Made by a program: the position numbers and the translations under genes. 64,000 nucleotides of DNA from Allopusillimonas lactea (lineage in GTDB: Bacteria; Pseudomonadota; Gammaproteobacteria; Burkholderiales; Burkholderiaceae_B): positions 558,001-622,000 of the forward strand of contig NZ_JAJJOZ010000002.1 in NCBI RefSeq assembly GCF_021653995.1, in the 5' to 3' direction. The notes beneath the pieces were generated by a model. That model saw only the letters and a program-made list of their open reading frames with translations. It was not told the DNA's origin and ran no database searches. Positions within the stretch are counted from its first letter, which is position 1, and every line of letters starts with the position of its first letter. Below, piece after piece: positions 52,650 to 61,172 of the stretch.

Positions 52650-54251
52650 TCAGAGAAAAGAGAACGTATCGCGCTCCTGTTGGTCTATTTGGGCCACCAG
52701 GCCGGTTTCCCACGCAAGATACTGGCGGGCCGCATCCTTGTTGCCGTCGTGCCTGTCGTGGACGAAAAACAAGTAATCGATACGTACGTCGTCAGAAAGA
52801 GGAAAACCGCCTTCCTCCACGGGCAGCCCGCTGGATGCCAGATAGGCTGCGTCGACGACGCATATCTGGATCTCCTTGGCGCCATCGTGTTCCAGATCCT
52901 GCGCCAATAACGAAAGTGCGGCATGGTCGGTGCCCAGCAACACGATCGGCTTGTCGAGGCAGCCTGCCGTCTTGGCTCGCAGGGTTGGGCGGATCACCCA
53001 ATGCGAGCCAGCCAGACGAAGCGCCTGAAAATCTCCGCTTGACCGCGCGTCCAGCAGGCATGCGGCAGGATGCGCGGCCAGATAGGCGGCGAGTGCCTCG
53101 CGAGGCAGCACTGCGGTATGCGTGAGTTTGGGCTGATACGCGGGCGGGCGGTGAACGGTTTCCAACGTATGCGGGTTGTCGAGCAGATAGACCTCCCATC
53201 CCAATTGCTTGAGCCAGCTCGCGACGACAGGTGCCCGGACGCCATCGGTGTCGCACAGTACCACTCGCGCCTGGCGAACGCCCAGGTACTGATCCGTCGC
53301 CTGGATCAACTGGCCGCCCGGCGTGTGGCGGGCAAGCGCCGGCAGGTCTCCTTGCTGATGCTCTTCTTCAGTACGCACATCGCACAGGTAGACAGTGCGT
53401 TCTTCGTCGGCCAGCCACTGTGTAAGCTCCTGATGACTGACCCGCTGAAGCCCCAGCCGCGCCGTCAGCTGTGCAGCGCGCGCCTGTTGCGCCGCCAGCG
53501 CGTCGGCGCTGACTTCCCGCGGGTACAGCCGGCTGGATTGGTGTTCCAGGGGCAGGTCGGCCAGATACCATCCTTGCGTACCATTCTCCAGCGCATAAAT
53601 TGTGTTCGGGACACCAAGATTGATCAGCGTTTGTGCGCCGATGATGCTGCGCGTGCGGCCTGCACAGTTGATGACGACAGTCGTTTGCGGATCGGGAGCG
53701 AGCGCGCCAATGCGCAGGGCCAATTCGCCGTTGGGGCAGCAGATCGAGCCTGGGATATTCATTTTTCGGTACTCGCTGACAGGCCGTCCGTCGAGCACGA
53801 TAACGTTCTGGTTTGCGTCATGCAGCAATTCATGCAGCTTGTGCGCGGAAATGCTGGGTGTCTGGTACGCGTGTTCGGCCAGTTCACCGAAGGTTTTGCT
53901 TGGCAGGTTGACGCCCGCGAAGGTTGCATAGCCGGCGTTTTTCCACGCTTCTATGCCGCCGCGAAGCAGAAACACATTGGCATAGCCCAGACGTTCCAGT
54001 GCGCACGCCGACGCTTCCACAGCATGTTGGGTGGACGCATCGCCGTACAGAACGATGCGTGTCTGTTTGCGAGGAAGCAGCTTGATTGCACCATACTCCA
54101 ACTGGCTATAAGGGAGCGGGACGGCGAAGAATAAATGGTCTTCGCCGTACTGGCCATGTTCCCGGACGTCGAGTAGCGCAATCTCCTCGCCGTCATGCAG
54201 CCAGGCTTTGAGGCGCGTCGCGTCCACATACAGAAAACGGGGTTCTGACAT
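52650..54251 (-). CDS. Four-domain rhodanese-family sulfurtransferase
   Basis: A 533-residue protein starting at ATG 54251, made of four rhodanese modules at about 8-105, 135-232, 271-362 and 383-480. Modules 2 and 3 keep an active-loop cysteine (Cys196 in NCAGRTR; Cys333 in CDTDGVR). In modules 1 and 4 the loop position is Gly/Leu (LYGDAS, LLGTDH), so these are probably structural. It would pass sulfane sulfur as a persulfide. It sits directly after the C-S lyase gene, with 29 bp between them, suggesting it handles sulfur released by the lyase. Confidence 0.88.
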   Translation of the reverse strand: MSEPRFLYVDATRLKAWLHDGEEIALLDVREHGQYGEDHLFFAVPLPYSQLEYGAIKLLPRKQTRIVLYGDASTQHAVEASACALERLGYANVFLLRGGIEAWKNAGYATFAGVNLPSKTFGELAEHAYQTPSISAHKLHELLHDANQNVIVLDGRPVSEYRKMNIPGSICCPNGELALRIGALAPDPQTTVVINCAGRTRSIIGAQTLINLGVPNTIYALENGTQGWYLADLPLEHQSSRLYPREVSADALAAQQARAAQLTARLGLQRVSHQELTQWLADEERTVYLCDVRTEEEHQQGDLPALARHTPGGQLIQATDQYLGVRQARVVLCDTDGVRAPVVASWLKQLGWEVYLLDNPHTLETVHRPPAYQPKLTHTAVLPREALAAYLAAHPAACLLDARSSGDFQALRLAGSHWVIRPTLRAKTAGCLDKPIVLLGTDHAALSLLAQDLEHDGAKEIQICVVDAAYLASSGLPVEEGGFPLSDDVRIDYLFFVHDRHDGNKDAARQYLAWETGLVAQIDQQERDTFSFL

Positions 54252-54280
54252 TATCGGTATCACAGATTGGTTGTTTCGAT

Positions 54281-55438
54281 TCAAGCCAGCGTGGCAAGCT
54301 GCCGCGCAAGGTCTCTCTTGAGATCCTCGGGTTCTTCCAGGCCTATGTGCAAGCGCAGCAAATAGCCGCATTCCTGTCCGGCGAGTCGTGTCCGTTCGGG
54401 GTTTACGGGAAGTGCCAGGCTTTCGTACCCGCCCCAGGATGCCCCGATGCCGAACAGTTCGAGTCCATCCACCGCACGCTCCACCGCATCGCTCGCGAGA
54501 GCGGGATCAAACTCGACAGTGAGCAGGCCATTGCTCCCACAGGCGTCGCGGCGCCATAACGCATGGCTGGCGTCACCGGGCATTGCGGGGTGGAACACAC
54601 TGCGCACCGCCTTCTGCTCCGTCAACCAAACCGCGATATCAAGTGCGCTGGCGGCATGGCGCGCCAGCCGCAGCGCCAGCGTGCGCAAGCCGCGAAGAAT
54701 CAGGAATGCGTCTTCCGCCGAGACCGTCTGGCCAAGGCTGACACTGGCGTCTTCGATCGCGGCATATGTCCGCTCGTTGGCGGTCACCGCGCCCATCATG
54801 ACGTCTGAATGACCGCCAAGGTACTTCGTGGCAGCAACGATGGACAGATCGCATCCCAGTTCCAGTGGGCGATAGTTCAGGCTCGACCCCCAGGTGTTGT
54901 CGGCGCACAGCAAGATGCCTCGCTCTCTGCAGACCTGCGCCATGGCCGGAAGATCCAGCATGTCGTACAACAGCGAACCCGGCGATTCCGCATATACCAT
55001 GCGGGTATGCGGGCGCAACGCGTTGACCCAGGCCTCATCATTGGCCTTGAAGAAGCTGTGGGTGATGCCGTAGTTCGCCAGCAGGCCAGAAAAAAGGCGG
55101 TGTACCGGCTCATAGACGCCTTCGGAGATCAACACATGATCGCCCGACTTCAGGCAGCCCAGCATCGCTGCAGCAATAGCGGCGAGCCCGGTGGGGAAAA
55201 GCTGGCTGCGGTGCCCGCCTTCCAGCGCCGTGACTGCATCCTCAAGGGCATGGACGGTTTCATTGCCGCGCGCGCCATAAGACAGTACGCGTTCATGTTC
55301 GCGCCGCGCACGCGCATCACGCCATTGATCAATGCTCTCAAAGATATAGGTGCTGCCCTTCACGATCGGGGTATTCGCCCAGCCTGCATGCGGCCGTCCG
55401 AGCCTGGTGAGCGACGTCGAGCGAGCCATCTCCGTCAT
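54281..55438 (-). CDS. Cys/Met-metabolism PLP enzyme, cystathionine beta-lyase type
   Basis: A 385-residue enzyme starting at ATG 55438 inside the upstream stop (ATGA). PLP-binding Lys lies in AATKYLGGHSDVMMG. The YGARGNETVHALEDAVTALEGG substrate-loop and ADNTWGSS match MetC-type lyases. It would cleave a C-S bond of a sulfur amino acid (cystathionine, cysteine or a cysteine conjugate) to pyruvate, ammonia and a thiol or persulfide. Coupled to the cupin dioxygenase and rhodanese genes. Confidence 0.88.
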   Translation of the reverse strand: MTEMARSTSLTRLGRPHAGWANTPIVKGSTYIFESIDQWRDARARREHERVLSYGARGNETVHALEDAVTALEGGHRSQLFPTGLAAIAAAMLGCLKSGDHVLISEGVYEPVHRLFSGLLANYGITHSFFKANDEAWVNALRPHTRMVYAESPGSLLYDMLDLPAMAQVCRERGILLCADNTWGSSLNYRPLELGCDLSIVAATKYLGGHSDVMMGAVTANERTYAAIEDASVSLGQTVSAEDAFLILRGLRTLALRLARHAASALDIAVWLTEQKAVRSVFHPAMPGDASHALWRRDACGSNGLLTVEFDPALASDAVERAVDGLELFGIGASWGGYESLALPVNPERTRLAGQECGYLLRLHIGLEEPEDLKRDLARQLATLA

Positions 55439-56028
55439 TGAGCCGTGCTCCGGCGCGTCTGGACGCCCACTGGCATCACCTTGCATGTGCCCGTCTCCAT
55501 GTCGAAAGCAAGGCGACGATCCAGTTTTTCCAGCGCCAGGCCGTACATGTGTAGATGGCGGATACTGTCATCTTCGATTCGTACGGCATGGATATCATCG
55601 GCCAACAGCGCGATGCCAGCGCCGGGGCCGATTTTTTTCATGCCCGTCTCGCGTAAAGTAGCGCACCCGGGCTGGCGTCCGTCATCGGTGCGCTCATACA
55701 GGTAATTGCTCTCGGTGCCTTCCACGGCGGCGATACAGGCCCATGTCGTGTGGTTGTGCGGAACGATTTTCTTGCCGGGCTTCATGACGTTCAGATAGAG
55801 CGCATAGCTGTTGTCCGGCTCTTCGTGAATGAGATAGCGGGCCTGCAACTCGTCGCCTTCGGGCGACGGGTATTCAGCCGCACTCCACCAGTCCCGGTGC
55901 GCGGCAATGCCTTTGAGTGCTTCGAGCACCACATCGAGCGCGGGCCGCGTCACCTTGCCGGCGGTTTGCTGCTTGGCGGTTTCGATAAAGCCCGAAATGG
56001 CTTGCCGCTTTTCATCAGGGTTGTGCAT
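55435..56028 (-). CDS. Cupin-fold cysteine dioxygenase-like protein
   Basis: A 197-residue cupin. Motif one PHNHTTWACIAAVEG gives two His (HxH) and a possible third ligand is His in LADDIHAVRIED, the 3-His pattern of thiol dioxygenases. An HLHMYG segment follows, as in cysteine/mercaptopropionate dioxygenase relatives. It belongs to the predicted metal-dependent double-stranded beta-helix group and differs from classical CDO. Probable role: oxidation of a cysteine-like thiol to a sulfinate. It is first gene of the operon, divergent from LysR. Confidence 0.75.
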   Translation of the reverse strand: MHNPDEKRQAISGFIETAKQQTAGKVTRPALDVVLEALKGIAAHRDWWSAAEYPSPEGDELQARYLIHEEPDNSYALYLNVMKPGKKIVPHNHTTWACIAAVEGTESNYLYERTDDGRQPGCATLRETGMKKIGPGAGIALLADDIHAVRIEDDSIRHLHMYGLALEKLDRRLAFDMETGTCKVMPVGVQTRRSTAQ

Positions 56029-56102
56029 GTCGTTGGTCTCCCATAGGTGTACTCACTATAAGAGCGCGTCATACTCGCCACAAATTAATTATTCTTGAAG
56101 TT

Positions 56103-56121
56103 ATATTAGCAATGCTAATAT
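56103..56121. promoter_or_regulatory. Perfect palindrome, candidate LysR operator
   Basis: ATATTAGC (56103-56110) and GCTAATAT (56114-56121) are perfect inverted repeats around AAT, in the 143 bp divergent region. The T-N11-A core expected of LysR sites is present. Placement is about 50 bp before the lysR start and 75 bp before the dioxygenase start, so it can serve both promoters. Confidence 0.7.
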
Positions 56122-56171
56122 TTCAGCCATGAAGCAAGGCTTTTTAAAAGATTGTATTCAGGGTATTCCCT

Positions 56172-57080
56172 ATGCGAAATCTAGACCTTGATTTGCTGCG
56201 CACGCTCATAACTATTGAAAAATTTAATACATTTTCGGGGGCGGCCGAGGCGCTTTTCAAAACCCAATCGGCGGTTACGCAGCAGATGCAGCGGCTTGAA
56301 ACCCAGATGGGCTGTGTACTGTTCCAGAAAAAGGGCAGGCGCAGGGTTCTTACCCAACAGGGGCGGCAGCTCGCCGATTACGGCCGCCGCCTGCTTGCCA
56401 TCAACGATGAGGCGCTGCGTACGGTAGGGCAGGAACAGATGGCAGGCCAGATACGCTTTGGCGCGCCTTTGGATGTGGCCGATTCAATTCTGCCGCCGGT
56501 ATTGACGCACATTGCCCGACATGCGCCGAAAGTGCAGTTGGAGATCCGCGTAGACCGCAGCCCCTTCCTGATGGATGCGCTGACGTCGGGTGATATCGAT
56601 CTGACTATTTCAACCCGCCGGGACGCGGGGCTTAAAGGTTTTGCGCTGCGCACCTCGCCCGTTGCGTGGATCTGTGCGGCTGACTACGTCTACAACAAGC
56701 GTGCGCCCTTGCCTCTGATTCTTGCCGACGAGCGCAGCATTTTCCGCAAGATAGCGCTCGACGCGCTGGCATCGACTGCGTTGACCTGGCATATCAATTA
56801 TCTCGCGCCCACGCTGGTTGGCATCAAGGCCGCCGTGCGGGCAGGGCTGGGTGTTACGGCTCGCAGCGTCGAGTTTCTGGGGGCGGACATGCGCGTATTG
56901 GGAGAGTCAGATGGCCTGCCGGCCCTGCCTCCCATGACCTACATGCTATGGACGCGTAATGACACAATCAGCCCGCTGACGCTGCATATCTATGAAATGC
57001 TGAAAGCGCATTTCGAGCAAGGGTCTGCCGGCGATTTCGCGGGGCAAGGCGTATTCCCTGGCGCCGACCACCCCGCTTGA
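56172..57080 (+). CDS. LysR-family transcriptional regulator
   Basis: A 302-residue protein with an LrhA-like N-terminal helix-turn-helix (FSGAAEALFKTQSAVTQQMQRLE, residues 21-43) and effector domain. It is divergent from the dioxygenase/C-S lyase/rhodanese/ABC genes, so it is the likely regulator of sulfur-amino-acid use. Convergent with the DUF2182 gene. Confidence 0.9.
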   Translation: MRNLDLDLLRTLITIEKFNTFSGAAEALFKTQSAVTQQMQRLETQMGCVLFQKKGRRRVLTQQGRQLADYGRRLLAINDEALRTVGQEQMAGQIRFGAPLDVADSILPPVLTHIARHAPKVQLEIRVDRSPFLMDALTSGDIDLTISTRRDAGLKGFALRTSPVAWICAADYVYNKRAPLPLILADERSIFRKIALDALASTALTWHINYLAPTLVGIKAAVRAGLGVTARSVEFLGADMRVLGESDGLPALPPMTYMLWTRNDTISPLTLHIYEMLKAHFEQGSAGDFAGQGVFPGADHPA

Positions 57081-57124
57081 CCGGGTACGCGGCTATTCGT
57101 TTTAGCGGTTTGCCGCGTCGTCAA

Positions 57125-57976
57125 TTACCGCAGGGCCAGCAGCGTCCACATACCCCAGCCAATTAACACCACACCCGCGATCCGGCCGATCCATGGGCCG
57201 CCAGGAAACAGTTTTTCTACCAGTACATAGAAGGCCAAGCCCGCAATCCAGTACAGATTCATGATCCCGCCCACAAAGAGCAAAAGCATGATCAGCCAGC
57301 AGCAGCCCACACAGTACAGCCCGTGTTGCGCGCCCATGATGAATGCGCCGCCGCTGCCGGGGCGCCAGTATGTCAGCAAAAAGTCCAACGGAGACCGGCA
57401 GCGGCGCAGACAGGCGTGTTTCAAGGGCATCCACTGGTAGACGCCCGCCGCGATCAGTAGCGACCCCGCCAGCGCGGTACTGGTTACAGTCATTGCCGGC
57501 GAGAGCAGTGTCAGCATTTCCAGCCAGTACTGCAGAACCACGGCAGCGAAACTGCCCAGACCCCAGATCACGGCATAGCCCAATACGAAAAAATAGGCGC
57601 CAAGTGTCGGCCTCTCGTCCAGGGCGTGGCGCCGCGAAATTCTGGCATACAGCAATATCATCGGTGCCGCGCTTGGAAGCATCATGGCGGCCATCATCAC
57701 CAGCCACATCGACACCATCGCGATCCATCGCGCGGGCGCCCATGGTGTCGCGCCGACAGCCATCGCCGTGCCATTGTTCGGCATCGCCCGCATGTCCATG
57801 CTATCGCCGGTCATTGGGGCCATGCCGATGCCTTCACCCATCATGGCCGGCATTTCCTGGCCGGGCGCCATGCCGAAAATGAGATACCCCCACGATAAAA
57901 GGACGAGCACAGACAGGCTCCCGATCACAACAATGCGATCATGCCGCAATGCTCGCTCAAGCAGCGTGCCGTTCAT
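57125..57976 (-). CDS. DUF2182 integral membrane protein with Met-rich loop
   Basis: A 283-residue protein with about seven helices. MVSMWLVMMAAMMLPSAAPMILLYA is the DUF2182 signature. Residues 40-75, facing the periplasm after helix 1, are Met-rich (MMGEGIGMAPMTGDSMDM and more), a pattern seen in copper-handling proteins. Paired cysteines occur in CLRRC and YCVGCC. It lies 33 bp downstream of the DUF1326 gene; the two families usually occur together. Function not established; a metal-related role is inferred. Confidence 0.82.
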   Translation of the reverse strand: MNGTLLERALRHDRIVVIGSLSVLVLLSWGYLIFGMAPGQEMPAMMGEGIGMAPMTGDSMDMRAMPNNGTAMAVGATPWAPARWIAMVSMWLVMMAAMMLPSAAPMILLYARISRRHALDERPTLGAYFFVLGYAVIWGLGSFAAVVLQYWLEMLTLLSPAMTVTSTALAGSLLIAAGVYQWMPLKHACLRRCRSPLDFLLTYWRPGSGGAFIMGAQHGLYCVGCCWLIMLLLFVGGIMNLYWIAGLAFYVLVEKLFPGGPWIGRIAGVVLIGWGMWTLLALR

Positions 57977-58009
57977 TGGCGGTGGCCCGTGAATAAGTGG
58001 CGCCCCGAA

Positions 58010-58663
58010 TCAGTGAGCGCGGCGCTCCTTGCCATGCTCCAGCCCATGCTGCGTTTGCACAACGTTGGCCAGGGTGCTGTGTGTGCCTTTGGTGCTGAAG
58101 GGTATGGCACCCGTGCTTTCAATATTCGACGACGCGACTTCGCCTTCTTCGTGCTCGAACCCTTCCGGCATGACGACGCGGATGCGATGCGGCAGCCCGG
58201 TAATGGGATTGCGTATGGGCTCGATATCGGTATCGAGTATTCCGGGTATTGTCATCCGCCCCGTACGGCCGTCTTTATCAAACTGGAATGTAAACGGTGC
58301 GAACACAGGGTCGTGCACTTTGGTGACGATCACGCTGAAAATATGGAACAGCGTGCCTTCCGCCGAGTGTTTGCCCGAAAAGATCGCCAGCAGCGCGTCT
58401 CGTTGTTCGGGTGACGCCCGCTCGTCGATGATGGGTTGCACCTCGCCGTTTCCTTCGTGCAGTGCACCAGGAAAATGCACCGTGGCGCAAAAATGAAGGC
58501 CATCCAGCGACGTATCGTTGAAATGGCCTTTGGTAATCCGCATACCGACCAAGCCGCTGCACTCTCCCAAAGTAGGCCTGGCATTGAAATCACATGGGCA
58601 GCCGTATGCACAACTGCAATTCTTGATCCATTCGCCTTCAAGGCGCCAATCTGCATGCTCCAT
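58010..58663 (-). CDS. DUF1326 protein
   Basis: A 217-residue protein starting at ATG 58663, with AGGGAGA 8 nt upstream. The N-terminal Cys cluster NCSCAYGCPCDFNARPT is the DUF1326 hallmark and a probable metal or Fe-S site. No signal peptide is seen. It forms an operon with the DUF2182 membrane protein. An FNR-like box lies about 84 bp upstream. Confidence 0.85.
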   Translation of the reverse strand: MEHADWRLEGEWIKNCSCAYGCPCDFNARPTLGECSGLVGMRITKGHFNDTSLDGLHFCATVHFPGALHEGNGEVQPIIDERASPEQRDALLAIFSGKHSAEGTLFHIFSVIVTKVHDPVFAPFTFQFDKDGRTGRMTIPGILDTDIEPIRNPITGLPHRIRVVMPEGFEHEEGEVASSNIESTGAIPFSTKGTHSTLANVVQTQHGLEHGKERRAH

Positions 58664-58740
58664 GATTGTGTCTCCCTGCAGTTGCAGAAGAATAATCATT
58701 GATTACTCTACGCCGCTTGGAGCGCTCCCGCAAAGCTTTT

Positions 58741-58754
58741 TTGATGTAAATCAT
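58741..58754 (-). promoter_or_regulatory. FNR-like box upstream of the DUF1326 gene
   Basis: TTGATGTAAATCAT matches TTGAT-N4-ATCAA except for the last base. It lies in the divergent region, 84 bp before the DUF1326 start and about 190 bp before the sensor kinase start. It resembles the consensus box at nosR, so both loci may respond to low oxygen or NO. Confidence 0.55.
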
Positions 58755-58937
58755 GGGGCTGGTCCAGGCTGGCGGACCCGCGTCGCCAACGTAAGTTGCG
58801 CTGGCTTGGCTAAGCGCCGTGGCGGTGGGGGAAGGGGGCGATGCGGGATAAAACCGCCCGGTGGCGGTATCATGGCTATCGCCCTTCGGTTCCGCCGCAC
58901 TGGTGCTCGGTTCATACCCGCCTGTAACAATGTACTG

Positions 58938-60479
58938 ATGACGCCCCTCCGCCCCTTGATTCTTCGGAGTCTATCCTGCCAGATCCTGGTCTGGTGCCTG
59001 CTTTTGGCGCTTGCCGGCGGTGCGCTGGCGGCGTGGGAGTATCGGTCGCTTATTGGGGCGCTGGAGCGCGAAAGCGACGGCTTGCTCCGGCTGGCGTCGC
59101 AGCGCGCTGGCCAGCACGATGCGCACCTGACCGCGCTGTCCGCCATCGCTTCGGCGTCCAATCAAGGCGACCATCGGCTTTTTCTCGATGTGGCAGCGAC
59201 TATTGCACACTTTTATCCGCGCATCGACGAAATACAGCTCGTCCCGCTGGTGCCAGACGCGCCGCCGGTTGGCGTCGGGCCGCTTTCGGCCACATTTGCG
59301 CAGCGCATTCGCGCGGCGGCCGGTGGCGCCGATGGCCGCGTGTCTGTGCTGCCCTTTCCGGGCCGCGCCGATCATTATGCCTTGGTCAAACGCAGCCCCA
59401 ATACGGCGCAGGCGCGCTACGGCCTGATGCTGGGCATCGATGCCGCCAAACTCATCGGCGAGGCCAGCCCATACTGGTCGCGGCCTGAGGCGTTGTTGCG
59501 ATTGTCCATGCCCGATGGCCTGCCGCTTGTGAACCGCATGCCGTCTTCAGGCGGCGTCGTCCGCTTTTCCAAGGCGCTGGCCAGTGCCTCCCAGCCGCTG
59601 ATGCTGGAAACGGGCGTGACGATCAGGCCGAGCGATCTTTTTCCGCCTGTGCAGGCCGCGTCGCTTCTTTTGCTGGTCAGCGCGGTATACGCCGCCGGGC
59701 TCGCTGCCTGGCGCCAGCGCATCCGCACACGTGCGGCGGTCGAGCAGGCGCGCCTGAGCGCGCTGGAGTCCCGTTTAGCGCACGCTTCGCGCGTGAATGC
59801 GTTGGGCGAGATGGCCAGTGGCCTGGCGCATGAGCTGACCCAACCCTTGACCGCCATTCTTGCCCAGACGCAGGCCTGCCGCAGGATACTCGCCAGCGAC
59901 GCCGCAGGTCATGGGCTGGCGCCGGTTCTCGACGATACGGTCGCACAGGCAAAACGGGCATCAGCCATTCTGGAGCGGTTTCGAAATTGGTCGCGGCCTC
60001 AACTCGACTGTGTGGCGGTGGTCGATTTGCGCGATGCGCTGGTCAATGTGCAGTCCTTGCTGGCCTCCCAGGCGGCCGCATGCAATGCCAGGCTGGTGTT
60101 CGACATGCCGCCTGTGCCGGTGCTCGTCAGGGCGGATCCCGTCGAAATGGAACAGGTTGTCTTCAATCTCGTGCGTAATGCACTCGAGGCGGTGGCTCAG
60201 CGCGACCATGGGTATGTGGCCGTCACGTTGAAACAAACCGCATCGGAGGTGATCATCCTGGTCTCCGATAACGGTCCGGGTGTCGCGCCGATGCTTCGGA
60301 GCAGGCTGTTCACACCCTTCACGACAAATCGGCCAGATGGTACAGGCCTTGGCCTCGCGTTAAGCCAGCGCCTCGTAGAGCGCGCGGGCGGGGAAATATT
60401 TCTGCTCGATGACGGGCCTGGTGCAACGTTCAAGATCATCCTGAAGCCTCAAGTGCCGTTGAAGGAGCCGACGCAATGA
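58938..60479 (+). CDS. Membrane sensor histidine kinase (FixL/TtrS-like output)
   Basis: A 513-residue kinase starting at ATG 58938; the longer open frame would read through GC-rich non-coding sequence. First helix 12-32, periplasmic domain about 33-237, second helix 238-257. The H-box ASGLAHELTQPLTAI has phospho-acceptor His298. N-box VFNLVRNALEAV and G-box VSDNGPGV and GTGLGLAL follow. HELTQPL-type H-boxes pair with FixJ/NarL-type regulators, as here. Confidence 0.9.
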   Translation: MTPLRPLILRSLSCQILVWCLLLALAGGALAAWEYRSLIGALERESDGLLRLASQRAGQHDAHLTALSAIASASNQGDHRLFLDVAATIAHFYPRIDEIQLVPLVPDAPPVGVGPLSATFAQRIRAAAGGADGRVSVLPFPGRADHYALVKRSPNTAQARYGLMLGIDAAKLIGEASPYWSRPEALLRLSMPDGLPLVNRMPSSGGVVRFSKALASASQPLMLETGVTIRPSDLFPPVQAASLLLLVSAVYAAGLAAWRQRIRTRAAVEQARLSALESRLAHASRVNALGEMASGLAHELTQPLTAILAQTQACRRILASDAAGHGLAPVLDDTVAQAKRASAILERFRNWSRPQLDCVAVVDLRDALVNVQSLLASQAAACNARLVFDMPPVPVLVRADPVEMEQVVFNLVRNALEAVAQRDHGYVAVTLKQTASEVIILVSDNGPGVAPMLRSRLFTPFTTNRPDGTGLGLALSQRLVERAGGEIFLLDDGPGATFKIILKPQVPLKEPTQ

Positions 60480-61084
60480 TGCACCCGGTCTACCTGGTTG
60501 ACGACGACGAAGCAGTGTGCCGCGCCCTGAGCCTGCTGCTGTCCACCGTCGGCATACAAGTTGTCGCCTTTACCGATCCTCAGGCATTTTTGGCGCAAAT
60601 CGTCTTGCTCCAGCCCGGATGCCTGATCCTGGATATCCGCATGCCCAACATGTCGGGCTTGAAGCTCCAGGAGCGTTTGGCCGATGGCGGTGTTGATTGG
60701 CCCACTATTGTCATCTCCGGTCACGGGGATGTAGAAGCCTGCCGACGCGCATTTCGCCATGGCGCCATCGATTTTCTGTCCAAACCCATTGATGAGCAGG
60801 ATCTCATCGATGCCATACAAAAAGCGCAGGACGCGCTTGATCACAGCCTGCGGCAGCAGGCGCAACAGACCGAAACGCGCGAGTTGCTTGCGGCACTCAC
60901 CCCGCGGGAGCGCCAGGTGCTGGGGCGTGTGGCCGAGGGCTATACAACTCGCCAGATCGCGGATGCATTGAGCCTTTCGCCGCGCACGGTCGATACCCAC
61001 CGGGCGTCCATCGGCGCAAAACTCGGCACGACATCGCAAGCCGAATTGACGCGCCTGTGGCTGGAAGGCGAGGGTACACCGTAG
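60476..61084 (+). CDS. FixJ/NarL-type response regulator
   Basis: A 202-residue regulator overlapping the kinase by four bases (ATGA). Receiver: VYLVDDDEAV, phospho-acceptor Asp53 (LILDIRMP) and Lys103 (FLSKP). C-terminal LuxR-type HTH: LTPRERQVLGRVAEGYTTRQIADALSLSPRTV, about 139-195. It probably controls the following secreted DUF336 gene, whose upstream region has a CGTAGG inverted repeat. Confidence 0.92.
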   Translation: MMHPVYLVDDDEAVCRALSLLLSTVGIQVVAFTDPQAFLAQIVLLQPGCLILDIRMPNMSGLKLQERLADGGVDWPTIVISGHGDVEACRRAFRHGAIDFLSKPIDEQDLIDAIQKAQDALDHSLRQQAQQTETRELLAALTPRERQVLGRVAEGYTTRQIADALSLSPRTVDTHRASIGAKLGTTSQAELTRLWLEGEGTP

Positions 61085-61086
61085 AA

Positions 61087-61112
61087 CTACGTAGGTCAGC
61101 GCGAAGCCTACG
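61087..61112. promoter_or_regulatory. Candidate response-regulator site upstream of the DUF336 gene
   Basis: CTACGTAG palindrome at 61087-61094 overlaps the left arm of a CGTAGG-N11-CCTACG inverted repeat (61090-61095 and 61107-61112). It sits just after the regulator stop and 60-85 bp before the DUF336 start codon. Inferred target of the adjacent NarL-type regulator. Confidence 0.5.
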
Positions 61113-61172
61113 AATATTCGAACGATATCGCGCGCAGTAAGCTGTCCTTGTTTACTTGAAAAGGAAACAAAA

